64,000 nt of DNA from Paenibacillus aceti (lineage in GTDB: Bacteria > Bacillota > Bacilli > Paenibacillales > Paenibacillaceae). Shown here piece by piece: positions 8,216-16,708 of the stretch; the first letter of the stretch is position 1; every line of letters begins with the position of its first letter. A model generated the notes under the pieces. It was not told where the DNA came from. It searched no databases and saw only the letters and a program-made list of their open reading frames with translations. The stretch is from positions 352,566 to 416,565 of the forward strand of contig NZ_KZ987724.1 of NCBI RefSeq assembly GCF_003614185.1. The letters run 5' to 3'. A program made the position numbers and the translations under genes.

Positions 8216-8697
8216 ATGCACACCTCCGGAAAAGAACTTATAAATTTATTGTACAACCCTGCTGAAAAACAAGCAATGATGATGAATTTCATGAAAGTAG
8301 GCGAAAGTGTGAACACTGATGTCATTATTGTCCACGGATCACCTGGGACTGGAAAGACAACATTATCCAGGAAAATGCATGATTATTTTAAATCACCTTA
8401 TTTTGAATTTGGCTGGATTCCGGAATTTCGTTCTTTAACACCTTCCATTGAGATTATACAAAGACAGGAAGAGCAGTTGACTTTCGAGAACCTAATCTTG
8501 GTAGCGAAGAACTATAATCGACATGGTTTTAAGAATCTTATAATTACGGACCTTGACGATGTTCGAATGCGCTCATTCGAAGACGGAGCACACTTCCAAA
8601 CGAGTATCGTGTATTGAATTCTACGGATGACGTTGAAGCTACATTCCAAGAGTTATTAAGGCTACTAGAGTGTCATGTTCCGTGGGTGAGCTTATGA
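8216..8697 (+). pseudogene. P-loop nucleotide kinase with internal deletion
   Basis: The first part encodes a P-loop protein (VIIVHGSPGTGKTTLSRKM) that reads normally to about NLIITDLDDVRM. The frame then stops at 8617. In another frame, from about 8593, comes a typical end of such kinases, LPNEYRVLNSTDDVEATFQE, running to a TGA that overlaps the next start by ATGA. Both ends are kept and the middle plus the frame are lost, so the product is surely inactive. The 5' end is uncertain because no good ribosome site precedes 8216, and an ATG near 8277 is also possible. Confidence 0.65.
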
Positions 8698-9542
8698 ATA
8701 CGACAGATATCCGCTACGAACGGTTCAATGAAAGGGATTTTACCACTGTCAAAGAACTATTAAGCTATGATGTTGTTGCGGGGGAAGACCTTCTTCGGGT
8801 TCTTGCTCAAGCTCCGGAATTGTTCATTACCGCATATATGGAGGATAAACTGGTTGGACTTGCCCAAGTGAACGAGCCTGTACCTCAGTCATACCTGAAT
8901 GTGTATGTAGCTCCACAGTTTCGAAGGCAGGGCATCGGTTCTGCAATTGTAGAGTATGCGGAAGGCGAATTAAGGGCGGGCGGAACCCAAAAAGTCAGAA
9001 GTTCCTTTCGCGCCGATCACCCATCCTCTTTAGCATTTGCGCGCAAGCTGGGTTATGGGGAATACTTTTCATCAGCTTTAATGCAGCGGAGTGGTGAGCT
9101 GTTCCCTGTAGAGGAGCTTCCAGTGAGGACGTATACGGATGAAGATTATTTGGCTAGTCATCCTTTGTATGCTACGGCTTTTCATGAAATGAGGGTTCGT
9201 GTTGGATGTTTCCCAGACTCTGTGATTGCCCAGCCCAGCGAAAAAGAGCGAAAAGAATGGCAAAAGGATGCGGAAGATCGCTTTGTCTATGAAATAAACG
9301 GGGAAATCGTTGCCTATAGCCATCTCTCTGGGAATGAACTCAGCAGCATATCTGTCCGTACAGACCTTCAGGGACGCGGGATTGGCAGGAAAATGGTTAT
9401 GCACTTATGCAACCTTATCTATCAGCGTGGTAATGAAACCGTTGAACTGTCGTGTGTTGTTGGGAATGAAGCCAGAAAGCTATATGACAGTCTTGGCTTT
9501 GAAGAGAAGTATATCAGGGATTTTGTGCGGAAAACACTATAG
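8694..9542 (+). CDS. Tandem GNAT acetyltransferase
   Basis: This 282-residue protein has two GNAT folds in a row. The first has VYVAPQFRRQGIGSAIVEYAE (acetyl-CoA loop R-R-Q-G-I-G) near residue 75. The second has VRTDLQGRGIGRKMVMHLC near residue 225. The family transfers acetyl from acetyl-CoA to an amine, but the substrate cannot be read here. ATG at 8694 is chosen for the GGGTGAG ribosome site and its ATGA overlap with the kinase remnant, which suggests an old operon. An in-frame start at 8670 is possible. Confidence 0.85.
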   Translation: MNTTDIRYERFNERDFTTVKELLSYDVVAGEDLLRVLAQAPELFITAYMEDKLVGLAQVNEPVPQSYLNVYVAPQFRRQGIGSAIVEYAEGELRAGGTQKVRSSFRADHPSSLAFARKLGYGEYFSSALMQRSGELFPVEELPVRTYTDEDYLASHPLYATAFHEMRVRVGCFPDSVIAQPSEKERKEWQKDAEDRFVYEINGEIVAYSHLSGNELSSISVRTDLQGRGIGRKMVMHLCNLIYQRGNETVELSCVVGNEARKLYDSLGFEEKYIRDFVRKTL

Positions 9543-9642
9543 TGATTCTGTGCCAAGTACGGACGCTGTAGCACTAAGAGAAACTGCTAGATCGAAAAAA
9601 GAGTACGGTCTTTAGTCAATTCAATAATCTGGAGGGGATAGT

Positions 9643-9852
9643 ATGTCATGGAAAGCGAAGCTAATAGCAATTATGATTGCGTTTTTGATCTGCTTTGCAG
9701 GCTATGGTTTGATCTTTAGATTCAAATCAGATTATTTGATTTATGCCATCTTATTCTCCATCATTCCAATACTAAGCATACTGGCATTCGATTCCGGGAC
9801 AAAAGTGGAAGAGAAACGGTACAATGACAAGAATAATTATTGGAATACATAG
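9643..9852 (+). CDS. Small two-helix membrane protein
   Basis: This 69-residue protein has two hydrophobic segments (about residues 6-26 and 32-50) and a charged C-terminal tail (KVEEKRYNDKNNYWNT). A clear GGAGGGG ribosome site lies eight bases before the ATG. No family is recognised. It stands alone and converges on uridine kinase with a shared hairpin between them. Confidence 0.65.
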   Translation: MSWKAKLIAIMIAFLICFAGYGLIFRFKSDYLIYAILFSIIPILSILAFDSGTKVEEKRYNDKNNYWNT

Positions 9853-9859
9853 CTAAATC

Positions 9860-9906
9860 AAAAAGGATATAGGTTTCCTTAGAGAAGAAAATTCTACATC
9901 CTTTAT
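9860..9906. terminator. Convergent-gene hairpin (twin of 11209-11254)
   Basis: AAGGATATAG near 9862 pairs with CTACATCCTT near 9894-9903 with one mismatch. It lies between the convergent membrane-protein gene and udk. The hairpin resembles the one at 11209-11254 in both arms and the AGA-GAAAA loop, so both may be copies of one bidirectional terminator type. Confidence 0.5.
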
Positions 9907-9914
9907 TACTTCAT

Positions 9915-10550
9915 TTATTGACAGTTAAAATTCTCTCCACTGATCAAATACTTCTCAGTTAGTGTAGTAAGCAGTTGAATGCCAACTTCATTATGTCCAC
10001 CCTCGGGGATGATGAGGTCAGCGTACTTTTTGGAAGGTTCGATGAAGGCTTCATGCATAGGTTTAACGGTTCTTAAGTATTGGTCATATACCGACCGAAT
10101 GGAACGATCACGTTCTTCTATATCTCGGAGTACCCGTCGCAGTATGCGTACATCAGGATCTGTATCGACGAACACTTTAATGTCCAGCAAGGCTCGAAGA
10201 TTTTCATCGTAGAGGACGTGGAGACCTTCAAGAATAATAATATTGTTCGGTTTCAACTCAAGCGATTGTGAAGTAGAACGTGCATGAACCGTGAAGTCAT
10301 ATACAGGGGCGTGGACGGTCTTGCCTTCCACTAAATTTTGAATATGTTCGACTAAGAGCTCATTGTCAAAAGCAAAAGGATGATCATAGTTAATCTTCTC
10401 CCGCTCGGCAAAGCTAAGATGGGAATGATCTTTATAATAGTTATCTTGAGATATAAAGGTGACTTTGTCTGAACCAAGCCGGTCAATGACGGAATGGGCG
10501 ACGGTGGTTTTACCTGATCCGGTACCGCCGGAAATACCAATAATCAGCAT
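9915..10550 (-). CDS. udk: Uridine kinase
   Basis: This 211-residue protein matches uridine kinase in length and motifs. The P-loop GGTGSGKTT spans residues 8-16, followed by SQDNYYKD, NYDHPFAFD, the nucleoside-binding PVYDFTVHAR and LEGLHVLYD, and the lid segment RRVLRDIEERDRS. It phosphorylates uridine and cytidine to UMP and CMP with ATP or GTP in the pyrimidine salvage pathway, in the cytoplasm. It is a single gene facing away from the GNAT at 10749. AAGGATT lies just upstream of the ATG. Confidence 0.95.
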   Translation of the reverse strand: MLIIGISGGTGSGKTTVAHSVIDRLGSDKVTFISQDNYYKDHSHLSFAEREKINYDHPFAFDNELLVEHIQNLVEGKTVHAPVYDFTVHARSTSQSLELKPNNIIILEGLHVLYDENLRALLDIKVFVDTDPDVRILRRVLRDIEERDRSIRSVYDQYLRTVKPMHEAFIEPSKKYADLIIPEGGHNEVGIQLLTTLTEKYLISGENFNCQ

Positions 10551-10748
10551 ATTGATCCAAAATCCTTCCTAGTCTGATAGTGTATACAATTTTAATATTG
10601 TAGCATAGAGGTCGTCTTTTTTCACCATGAAACAATAGTATAGTTTAGCAATAATTAAGATTTCCCTTCATTTTTTGTCGGAATATGGGTAAGGTTTATG
10701 TAGGAACTATTCCGAGCGAGAGCCTGGATAACCAGAAAGGGAGTATTT

Positions 10749-11183
10749 ATGATTACACTAAAAGAGATCGATCGAGACAATTTCTACGATATCATTGACC
10801 TGAGTGTGGCTAAGGAGCAAAAAGAGTTTGTAGCGTCGAATATGTATTCGCTGGCGCAGGCTAAGGCATTTCCAGAGTGCATCTGCTTAGCTATTTATCA
10901 TGATGAAATTCCAGTCGGATTTACGATGTATTGTATAGATGAAGAGGATCGCGAGTATTGGATTTACCGCTTAATGATAGATGCTAAATATCAGTCGATG
11001 GGATACGGAAAGGCTGCGATGGAACTGCTTATTAACAGGATTAAAGAAGACCCTGGGCATCGGATGATCTACATCAGCTTTGAACCGGAGAATATCGGGG
11101 CTAAACATTTATATGAACAATTGGGCTTTAAAGCAGACGGCCGGGTGATTGAAGGGGAAGTGGTGTATAAGCTGGAATATTAA
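10749..11183 (+). CDS. GNAT acetyltransferase, BltD/spermidine-type
   Basis: This 144-residue single-domain GNAT has the acetyl-CoA loop in RLMIDAKYQSMGYGKAAMELL (Q-S-M-G-Y-G-K) near residue 80 and the typical C-terminal ENIGAKHLYEQLGFKADG. The overall form (ITLKEIDRDNFYDIIDLSV… PVGFTMYCID) resembles spermine/spermidine acetyltransferases such as BltD/PaiA of Bacillus, so a polyamine substrate is a reasonable guess but not shown. An AAAGGGAG ribosome site precedes the ATG. It is monocistronic and ends at a hairpin shared with the convergent VOC gene. Confidence 0.85.
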   Translation: MITLKEIDRDNFYDIIDLSVAKEQKEFVASNMYSLAQAKAFPECICLAIYHDEIPVGFTMYCIDEEDREYWIYRLMIDAKYQSMGYGKAAMELLINRIKEDPGHRMIYISFEPENIGAKHLYEQLGFKADGRVIEGEVVYKLEY

Positions 11184-11208
11184 TTCAGAAACGGTTCTTG
11201 AACGGTAA

Positions 11209-11254
11209 AAAAGGACATAGAGCTTTCCCAGGGGGAGAAAACGCTATATCCTTT
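11209..11254. terminator. Convergent-gene hairpin
   Basis: AAAGGACATAG (11210-11220) pairs with CTATATCCTTT (11244-11254) with a single mismatch, and the inner part (CTTTCCC…GGGAGAAAA) may extend the stem. It sits between the convergent GNAT and VOC genes and resembles the hairpin at 9860-9906. Confidence 0.6.
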
Positions 11255-11285
11255 GTCGATTCCACTTGTGATGGTTGGTCAACAG

Positions 11286-11711
11286 TTATTCATTTTCATG
11301 ACTAAATTGCCACTCAATTCCGAATTTGTCCTGCAGGTTGCCGTAACATTTGCTCCAGAACGTTTCTTGCAGCTCCATTTTAACCGTGCCGCCATCCTTC
11401 AGCTTGTTAAAACAGCTTGTGATGTGATCGAGGTCCTTGCTTACATAAGCGAGGCCGATGTTATTTCCTTGAATAAATGGCGAACCCAGAAACATATCAG
11501 AGAACATGATATTGCTGTCATTGATGTTAAGTCGCGAGTGCATGACTAAATTTTTGGCTTCTTCAGGAAGAGGGTATTCAGGATTAGGCGGGGTATCCCC
11601 GTATGTCATAATTTGCGGTTGCTCTGTTCCGAATACTTCTGCATAATACGTTACAGCCTCACGACAGTTTCCATTAAAGTACAGATATACATCAACAGCC
11701 ACTAACCTCAC
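11286..11711 (-). CDS. VOC-family protein (PhnB-like)
   Basis: This 141-residue protein of the vicinal-oxygen-chelate fold has the PhnB-like pattern: VDVYLYFNGNCREAVTYYAEVFG at the N-terminus, HSRLNINDSNIMFSDMF in the middle and FWSKCYGNLQDKFGIEWQFS at the end. The family includes glyoxalase-like and resistance proteins. PhnB-like members such as this one usually have no assigned reaction. It is a single gene converging on the GNAT at 10749. Confidence 0.85.
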   Translation of the reverse strand: MRLVAVDVYLYFNGNCREAVTYYAEVFGTEQPQIMTYGDTPPNPEYPLPEEAKNLVMHSRLNINDSNIMFSDMFLGSPFIQGNNIGLAYVSKDLDHITSCFNKLKDGGTVKMELQETFWSKCYGNLQDKFGIEWQFSHENE

Positions 11712-11831
11712 TCCTCATCGTGGTTTTATCCGTTGCTTCAAAATTATATCATGTAAATTTGAAGGATCAAAATGTGGTGAAATTTAGCCTGAAATACACT
11801 TATTTTTCGCAAAACTTAGCTTGAAGTCAGG

Positions 11832-11968
11832 AATAGATGTGCATATACAACTATTTCCTTACTAAATCGTGGGATTGAAGGACAAATCATGCAAATAGTT
11901 GCACAACTGCAATTATATCTCCTGTTGAGGGCATAAAGAGGGCAAATAGTTGCAGATATGCACTTAAG
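11832..11968. repeat. Cluster of family-C inverted repeats (AATAGTTG-N8-CAACTATT)
   Basis: Three units lie in the 350-base gap between the VOC gene and the S41 peptidase: 11832-11855 (AATAGATG…CAACTATT), 11894-11917 (AATAGTTG…CAATTATA) and a degenerate one from 11945. Arms are eight bases with an eight-base spacer. The same unit recurs at 24186-24320. No gene is seen in 11712-12063. Confidence 0.75.
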
Positions 11969-12063
11969 GATTAGATTTAAATGTATAAGGTTACTAGATA
12001 GATATATTTTGGTGTGCTGAGAACTGCTTTTGGTCATACTTTGAAACCGAAGGGGGAGGCAGA

Positions 12064-13812
12064 ATGGAGCAAGGTATAAGAAAGCCTTGGAAGTCATCAG
12101 TGCTTTTAATTGTATTGTTTATTTTCATGATTGCAGGATGCTCTCCTTCACAAGAGGCTCAACAGCTCGGGAGAGAGAAGGATCAGGAATTTGACCAAGG
12201 AAGTGGAATGGAATTTACCAGCCTGTCTGAACAAAAAATCACGGATCTTGCCAAGCTCAGTAAGGTATGGGGTGTGGTGAAATATTATCATCCCAAGGTG
12301 GTATCTGGAGATGTAAATTGGGATTATGAGCTGTTTCGGGTGATGCCCTCTATTTTAGAAGAAGATTCGGATGCTAATTCAATTCTATATAGTTGGGTTC
12401 ATTCATTAGGCAGCGAGTCTATTCCTGGAGAGCTTGAGCAGCAATTCCAATTTTCCGAAGAGTCCATACAGTTTAGGTCATCAACAGATTGGTGCAAGGA
12501 TGCGGAATATCTCGGAACGGATTTGAGTCTCGAGTTATCGAAGCTTCTGGATTCCAATATTTCCGCACGAGATAATGCATATGTCAATTTTAAGTCTGAT
12601 CCAATTTTACCGTCTATGGACAATGAAAATCCATACCCAAATATGAATTTCAATGATACGGGCTACAGATTGTTAAGTTTATTCCGCTACTGGAATATTA
12701 TCGAATATTATTATCCATATAAAGATGTGATCGGTGAGGATTGGGATCAGGTGCTGCTGGAGTTTATCCCCAAGATGATCGAAGGATCGGATTATGATTC
12801 CTATTTCACGACCTTAGCAGAGCTGACTACTAGAATCCATGATTCCCATGCTTTTTTGATAGGCAAAAATAAAGAGACAATTACCGATGATTTAGGAACT
12901 TACCGGCTCCCTGTAAACTTTATCGAGATAGACAATCAGATCGTGATCAGCAAAGTCATTAACCCGTGTGGACTTGAAGTCGGAGACATTGTATTAAAAA
13001 TAGACGGCAAAAATATAGATGAGTTATTAGAAAGTAGAAGAACATACATCTCGCAGTCTCGAGAAGACACGGCTAGCTTATTTTATTTAGATTTATTTCG
13101 AACTCAACAGAAGAATACGGATGTTACTGTAATCCGGCAGGGGAAGACGATGGACATTAGTGCAGTAGGCAGTCAACAGGATATTCAGTTCCAGGTTGAT
13201 ACGAAATCACAAGCCATGGAGAACGATGAGATCTACTATATCAATGCGGGTCTCTTAAAAGATGGCGAGATTGATAAAATCATGAAGAAATGGTGGAACA
13301 CCAAAGGATTGATTGTAGACCTTAGGAATTACCCCTCTAGCTCACTTACTTATGAATTAGCCCAATATCTGATTCCTTCTGAAAAGGAGTTTGCATTTGT
13401 GTCAGCTCCCAATCATGCCATACCGGGTGAATTTTATTATCTTGAGCCCCTTGTCTCAGGAGGATCCAAAGCCACCAATAATGAGGTCTACAAGGGGAAA
13501 TTAGTGATTCTAATCAATGAACATACGATTAGCCAGGCAGAATTTGCGACGATGTCGCTCAGAAATACAGACAACTCCATCGTTCTTGGCAGACCGTCTG
13601 CCGGCACCGATGGTAATATGCGTGTCATTGTACTTCCAGGAAACATAAAGACGGCCATAAGTGGAATCGGCATATTTCATCCGGACAAATCCCCAACGCA
13701 AAGAATAGGATTACAGCCGGATATTCGCCTTGATCCGACCCTTGAAGGAATCGTGGAAGGTAGAGACGAGTATATTGAGAGAGCTGTGGAATTGATTAAA
13801 GAGGGGGATTAA
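12064..13812 (+). CDS. S41-family peptidase lipoprotein
   Basis: This 582-residue protein opens with a lipoprotein signal (lipobox MIAGC, Cys at residue 26), so it is probably anchored outside the membrane. Two related helical segments follow (SKVWGVVKYYHPKV and FRYWNIIEYYYPYKDVI). A PDZ-like stretch comes next (INPCGLEVGDIVLKIDGK), then the tail-specific protease core GLIVDLRNYPSS, VILINEHTISQAEFATMSLRN (the Ser of SQAE is the likely nucleophile) and GRPSAGTDGN. It is a serine protease or scavenging peptidase of the C-terminal processing family, with unknown substrate. GGGGGAGG before the ATG supports the start. The beta-lactamase-fold gene follows after 42 bases and may be co-transcribed. 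Confidence 0.88.
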   Translation: MEQGIRKPWKSSVLLIVLFIFMIAGCSPSQEAQQLGREKDQEFDQGSGMEFTSLSEQKITDLAKLSKVWGVVKYYHPKVVSGDVNWDYELFRVMPSILEEDSDANSILYSWVHSLGSESIPGELEQQFQFSEESIQFRSSTDWCKDAEYLGTDLSLELSKLLDSNISARDNAYVNFKSDPILPSMDNENPYPNMNFNDTGYRLLSLFRYWNIIEYYYPYKDVIGEDWDQVLLEFIPKMIEGSDYDSYFTTLAELTTRIHDSHAFLIGKNKETITDDLGTYRLPVNFIEIDNQIVISKVINPCGLEVGDIVLKIDGKNIDELLESRRTYISQSREDTASLFYLDLFRTQQKNTDVTVIRQGKTMDISAVGSQQDIQFQVDTKSQAMENDEIYYINAGLLKDGEIDKIMKKWWNTKGLIVDLRNYPSSSLTYELAQYLIPSEKEFAFVSAPNHAIPGEFYYLEPLVSGGSKATNNEVYKGKLVILINEHTISQAEFATMSLRNTDNSIVLGRPSAGTDGNMRVIVLPGNIKTAISGIGIFHPDKSPTQRIGLQPDIRLDPTLEGIVEGRDEYIERAVELIKEGD

Positions 13813-13854
13813 GTTTACTAAGAAGAGTTACTAACAGAAGGGGAGGATCGTTCG

Positions 13855-15312
13855 ATGAACGGAGTTCTTGGAGCACTGGAAGATTTCAATACTTATATGG
13901 AGCAGCAATTGAATGTATGGAAAGTTCCCGGGGCAGCGGTTGCTATCATTAAGGATCAAGAGATCATTCTGGCGAACGGATATGGATATCGGGATAAGGA
14001 ATCAGGGCTTAAGGTTACGCCCAATACGTTGTTTGCGATTGCGTCGTGTACGAAGGCATTCACGGCTATGGTAGCGGAGCAATTAGCAGATGAGGGTATG
14101 TTAGATTTAGATGCGCCAATCAAAAATTATATGCCACATTTTAAAATGTATGATTCTTTTGCGACGGAACGAATTACGATACGAGATATGCTTTGTCATC
14201 GTTCAGGGCTGCCAAGACATGATGCCATTTGGTATAATTCTAAGCTTACTCGGGAGGAGATCATAGAACGGCTTGAGTATTTAGAGCCTAATCAGGACTT
14301 TCGAGCGAAGGGGCAGTATCAAAATATAATGTACATGGTTGCAGGTTATCTCGTTGGGAAGCTAGCCGGATCCTCATGGGAACAGAGAGTTCAGGAACGA
14401 ATTTTTGCTCCTTTGCATATGAAGTCCAGTTGTTTTTCAGTAGATGAGATGCAGCTTCGAGATGATTATGCACTGGCTTATATTGATAAAAACGGCGAGA
14501 CTCAGCAAATCCCTTTTCGGAATATGGATAGTATTGGTCCGGCTGGTTCGATCAATAGTAATATTATCGATATGGCTAACTGGATTATGCTGCATCTTAA
14601 TAGAGGCATGTTAGATGGAAAGCAGATCGTGTCGGAAGGTAGATTGGACGATATGCATACTCCGCATATCCCATGTGAGCCAAGCTTATGGGGGAAGAAG
14701 GAACTGCCATTAAGTTGCTATGGCCTTGGCTGGTGCATTGAACCCTACCGCGGACATCAAATGCTTCATCATAGTGGGGGGATAGACGGATTCACGTCGT
14801 TGGTGTCTTTTTTGCCGCATGATAATATCGGTATTGTCATTCTTACTAATAAGCTCGCATCCCATTTGCCTAAGGTCGTTACCTATAATATTGTGGATCG
14901 ACTATTAGGACTTAAGGAAATCGATTGGAGTGGACAAATACAGAAGGATCAAGAGAAATGGGAAGAACAGCTTAATAAGCAGCATGATAGTAATGAGCCG
15001 TCTATTAACAATATTGAATCGAATCCTCCTCATCCTCTGATAGAGTATATTGGAACGTATAAACATCCAGGCTATGGAACAATGTATGTCGAGCTTGAAA
15101 AGGAACACCTGCAATTTAGATATAATTCTATGACTTTACCCGTGACCCACATCCAGGGAGATCTGTTCGAAACACTTTATGAATTACCTATGAAACTAAA
15201 AGCTTCATTTCATGCAGATTCGAATGGAAATATACATAGTTTATCGTTACCACTCAATATGGAAGTAGGGGCGAAGGAAACAGTATTTGCGAAAATGTTT
15301 GCAGATCGTTGA
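13855..15312 (+). CDS. Serine beta-lactamase-fold hydrolase with C-terminal DUF3471-like domain
   Basis: This 485-residue protein lacks a signal peptide, so it is probably cytoplasmic. It has the class C beta-lactamase/esterase motifs: S64-x-x-K67 in ASCTKAFT, a Tyr-x-Asn in GQYQNIMY, and HSG in HHSGGIDGFT. The C-terminal hundred residues (HPLIEYIGTYKHPGYGTMYVEL…) form a beta-barrel-like DUF3471 domain often fused to this family. Such enzymes are peptidases, esterases or D-amino-acid hydrolases, and the substrate is not predictable. GGGGAGG precedes the ATG. It follows the S41 peptidase gene and overlaps the region of the Nudix pseudogene start. Confidence 0.88.
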   Translation: MNGVLGALEDFNTYMEQQLNVWKVPGAAVAIIKDQEIILANGYGYRDKESGLKVTPNTLFAIASCTKAFTAMVAEQLADEGMLDLDAPIKNYMPHFKMYDSFATERITIRDMLCHRSGLPRHDAIWYNSKLTREEIIERLEYLEPNQDFRAKGQYQNIMYMVAGYLVGKLAGSSWEQRVQERIFAPLHMKSSCFSVDEMQLRDDYALAYIDKNGETQQIPFRNMDSIGPAGSINSNIIDMANWIMLHLNRGMLDGKQIVSEGRLDDMHTPHIPCEPSLWGKKELPLSCYGLGWCIEPYRGHQMLHHSGGIDGFTSLVSFLPHDNIGIVILTNKLASHLPKVVTYNIVDRLLGLKEIDWSGQIQKDQEKWEEQLNKQHDSNEPSINNIESNPPHPLIEYIGTYKHPGYGTMYVELEKEHLQFRYNSMTLPVTHIQGDLFETLYELPMKLKASFHADSNGNIHSLSLPLNMEVGAKETVFAKMFADR

Positions 15313-15323
15313 AAGGGATACAA

Positions 15324-15607
15324 ATGACCAAGTATACTCATCTAGGTGTCTATGGAATTCTCATTGAAGCTGGAAAAATATTGCTCATAAAAAAGTCCAG
15401 AGGTCCACATAAAGGCAAGTGGGACTTACCCGGGGGAACAATTGAATTCGGAGAAGAACCTTATGAAGCATTAATTAGAGAGTTTCACGAGGAGACGGGA
15501 CTGACGGTGATGGACAAGATGCATTAGAAGCTAGATGGATACCAATAGGGGAATTAGAAGGCCTCGAGGTAACCCCATTTGTTAATGAGATTTTTAAACA
15601 GTTCTAA
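15324..15607 (+). pseudogene. Nudix hydrolase with internal deletion
   Basis: The N-terminal part is a proper Nudix protein with the catalytic box GGTIEFGEEPYEALIREFHE followed by ETGLTV, then it stops at 15527. A second frame picks up exactly at the junction near 15497-15505 with DGQDALEARWIPIGELEGL…VNEIFKQF, the usual C-terminus of such enzymes. About 50-60 residues and the frame are missing between them. The metal-binding box is intact, but a product of 67 residues is unlikely to fold. It directly follows the hydrolase gene at 13855. Confidence 0.75.
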
Positions 15608-15907
15608 TTACTGTCTACTAAATTTCTCGAAATCTGACTCCAACCGAAATACACGCTTGTTCAGAGCGGCAATCTCGGAATCTTTATCTAAAATATTATT
15701 ATGAATCCTGTCTAGAAGTGCAGAAATATCTTCTGGCTGGCTATCTCCAATACGCAAAACAGCTTGAAGGATATTGTCAATCTGGAGAGACATATGCTTC
15801 TGGTTTTCACTCAATAATAGTTGGTTCTGGTTTAATTGTCGGATATCACTCTTTATAGATTTAATTTCTTGAAGAATCTGGCTTAGCATTTGTTCCAACC
15901 TCATCAT
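15608..15907 (-). CDS. Coiled-coil hypothetical protein
   Basis: This protein of about 99 residues consists almost entirely of heptad-like helix (MLSQILQEIKSIKSDIRQLN… and DSEIAALNKRVFRLESDFEKF), with no signal peptide. It resembles small coiled-coil proteins common in Bacilli, some phage-derived, with no known role. The start is uncertain: ATG at 15907 (MMRLEQML) is given, but ATG at 15889 has the better GAGG ribosome site. The stop abuts the end of the Nudix pseudogene on the other strand. Confidence 0.6.
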   Translation of the reverse strand: MMRLEQMLSQILQEIKSIKSDIRQLNQNQLLLSENQKHMSLQIDNILQAVLRIGDSQPEDISALLDRIHNNILDKDSEIAALNKRVFRLESDFEKFSRQ

Positions 15908-15971
15908 GAGGATATTATAGCATAATTTCTGGCTTACAAGAGGCGTAAGTCCACCAACAAGGAGGCTTGTT

Positions 15972-16478
15972 ATGAGCAATAATCTTAAACTATCTTTAGT
16001 CGAAAAAGAACCCGATGTAACGATCTTTTGGGAGTTATTTAACAATTACATTAATGAGCTATCTCTTAACGTGTCTTTAGGGGATGAGTTTGATTTAGAT
16101 TACTTCTATTCTGATGAATATAGAGGTGCAATCGAGGAACTAAGAATAAGGAATATAAACCCACTAAGAATATTATTTATACAGGAAGAGGCTATTATTG
16201 GCTTTATCATGTATGTTACTTATTTTGATGAAGGCGGAAAGTGTTTTTTAATGGAATACTATATTGAACCGAAATACCGCAACCAGGGCTATGGCAAATC
16301 AGCTTATCTAAGGGCCGAACAGTATATTAGGCATGAAGGAGCTCTATACATCGAATTAACACCCACGAACGAAGCTAACGAAAGGTTCTGGAGCAGCGTT
16401 GGATTAGAGAAATCAACAGATATGGATGAGGATAACAAGCACTATTACAGAAAATCACTTGAAAGGTCAGGCTGTTGA
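15972..16478 (+). CDS. GNAT acetyltransferase
   Basis: This 168-residue GNAT has the acetyl-CoA loop YIEPKYRNQGYGKSAYLRAE (R-N-Q-G-Y-G-K) near residue 100 and a C-terminal EANERFWSSVGLEKS. The substrate is unknown. A strong AAGGAGG site lies six bases upstream of the ATG. It is transcribed divergently from the coiled-coil gene and followed by family-B repeats. Confidence 0.85.
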   Translation: MSNNLKLSLVEKEPDVTIFWELFNNYINELSLNVSLGDEFDLDYFYSDEYRGAIEELRIRNINPLRILFIQEEAIIGFIMYVTYFDEGGKCFLMEYYIEPKYRNQGYGKSAYLRAEQYIRHEGALYIELTPTNEANERFWSSVGLEKSTDMDEDNKHYYRKSLERSGC

Positions 16479-16557
16479 AAAAGCACCAGCAAGTCTCCCG
16501 AGCTCTACGAAACATATTTCGGTAAAAATACGCCATTTAGCCCCTTATGTGCAACAA

Positions 16558-16622
16558 TAACGATACCTAGTTTCGTCAGAGTATGAAATGCCTCCTTTTG
16601 ACGCAAATAACGATACCTGGTT
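16558..16622. repeat. Family-B inverted repeats (TAACGA-N9-TCGTTA)
   Basis: One good unit (16558-16578, TAACGA…TCGTCA with a nine-base spacer TACCTAGTT) and one half-degenerate unit (from 16608, TAACGATACCTGGTT) lie between the GNAT and the murG-like gene. Both are preceded by an ACGCAAA- or GCAACAA-like string. The family recurs near 46.0 kb and 56.5 kb. Confidence 0.7.
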
Positions 16623-16708
16623 ACATTACAACGTAGAGCTTCCCTTAGAGCATCCTCTCTTTTATATACAGATCAGCCTATACCGACTTCCCAAGCGAGG
16701 TGATGAAG

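Noticed and set aside
11253-11549. 98-codon plus-strand frame opposite the VOC gene
   Set aside because: It is a shadow of the VOC reading frame on the other strand.
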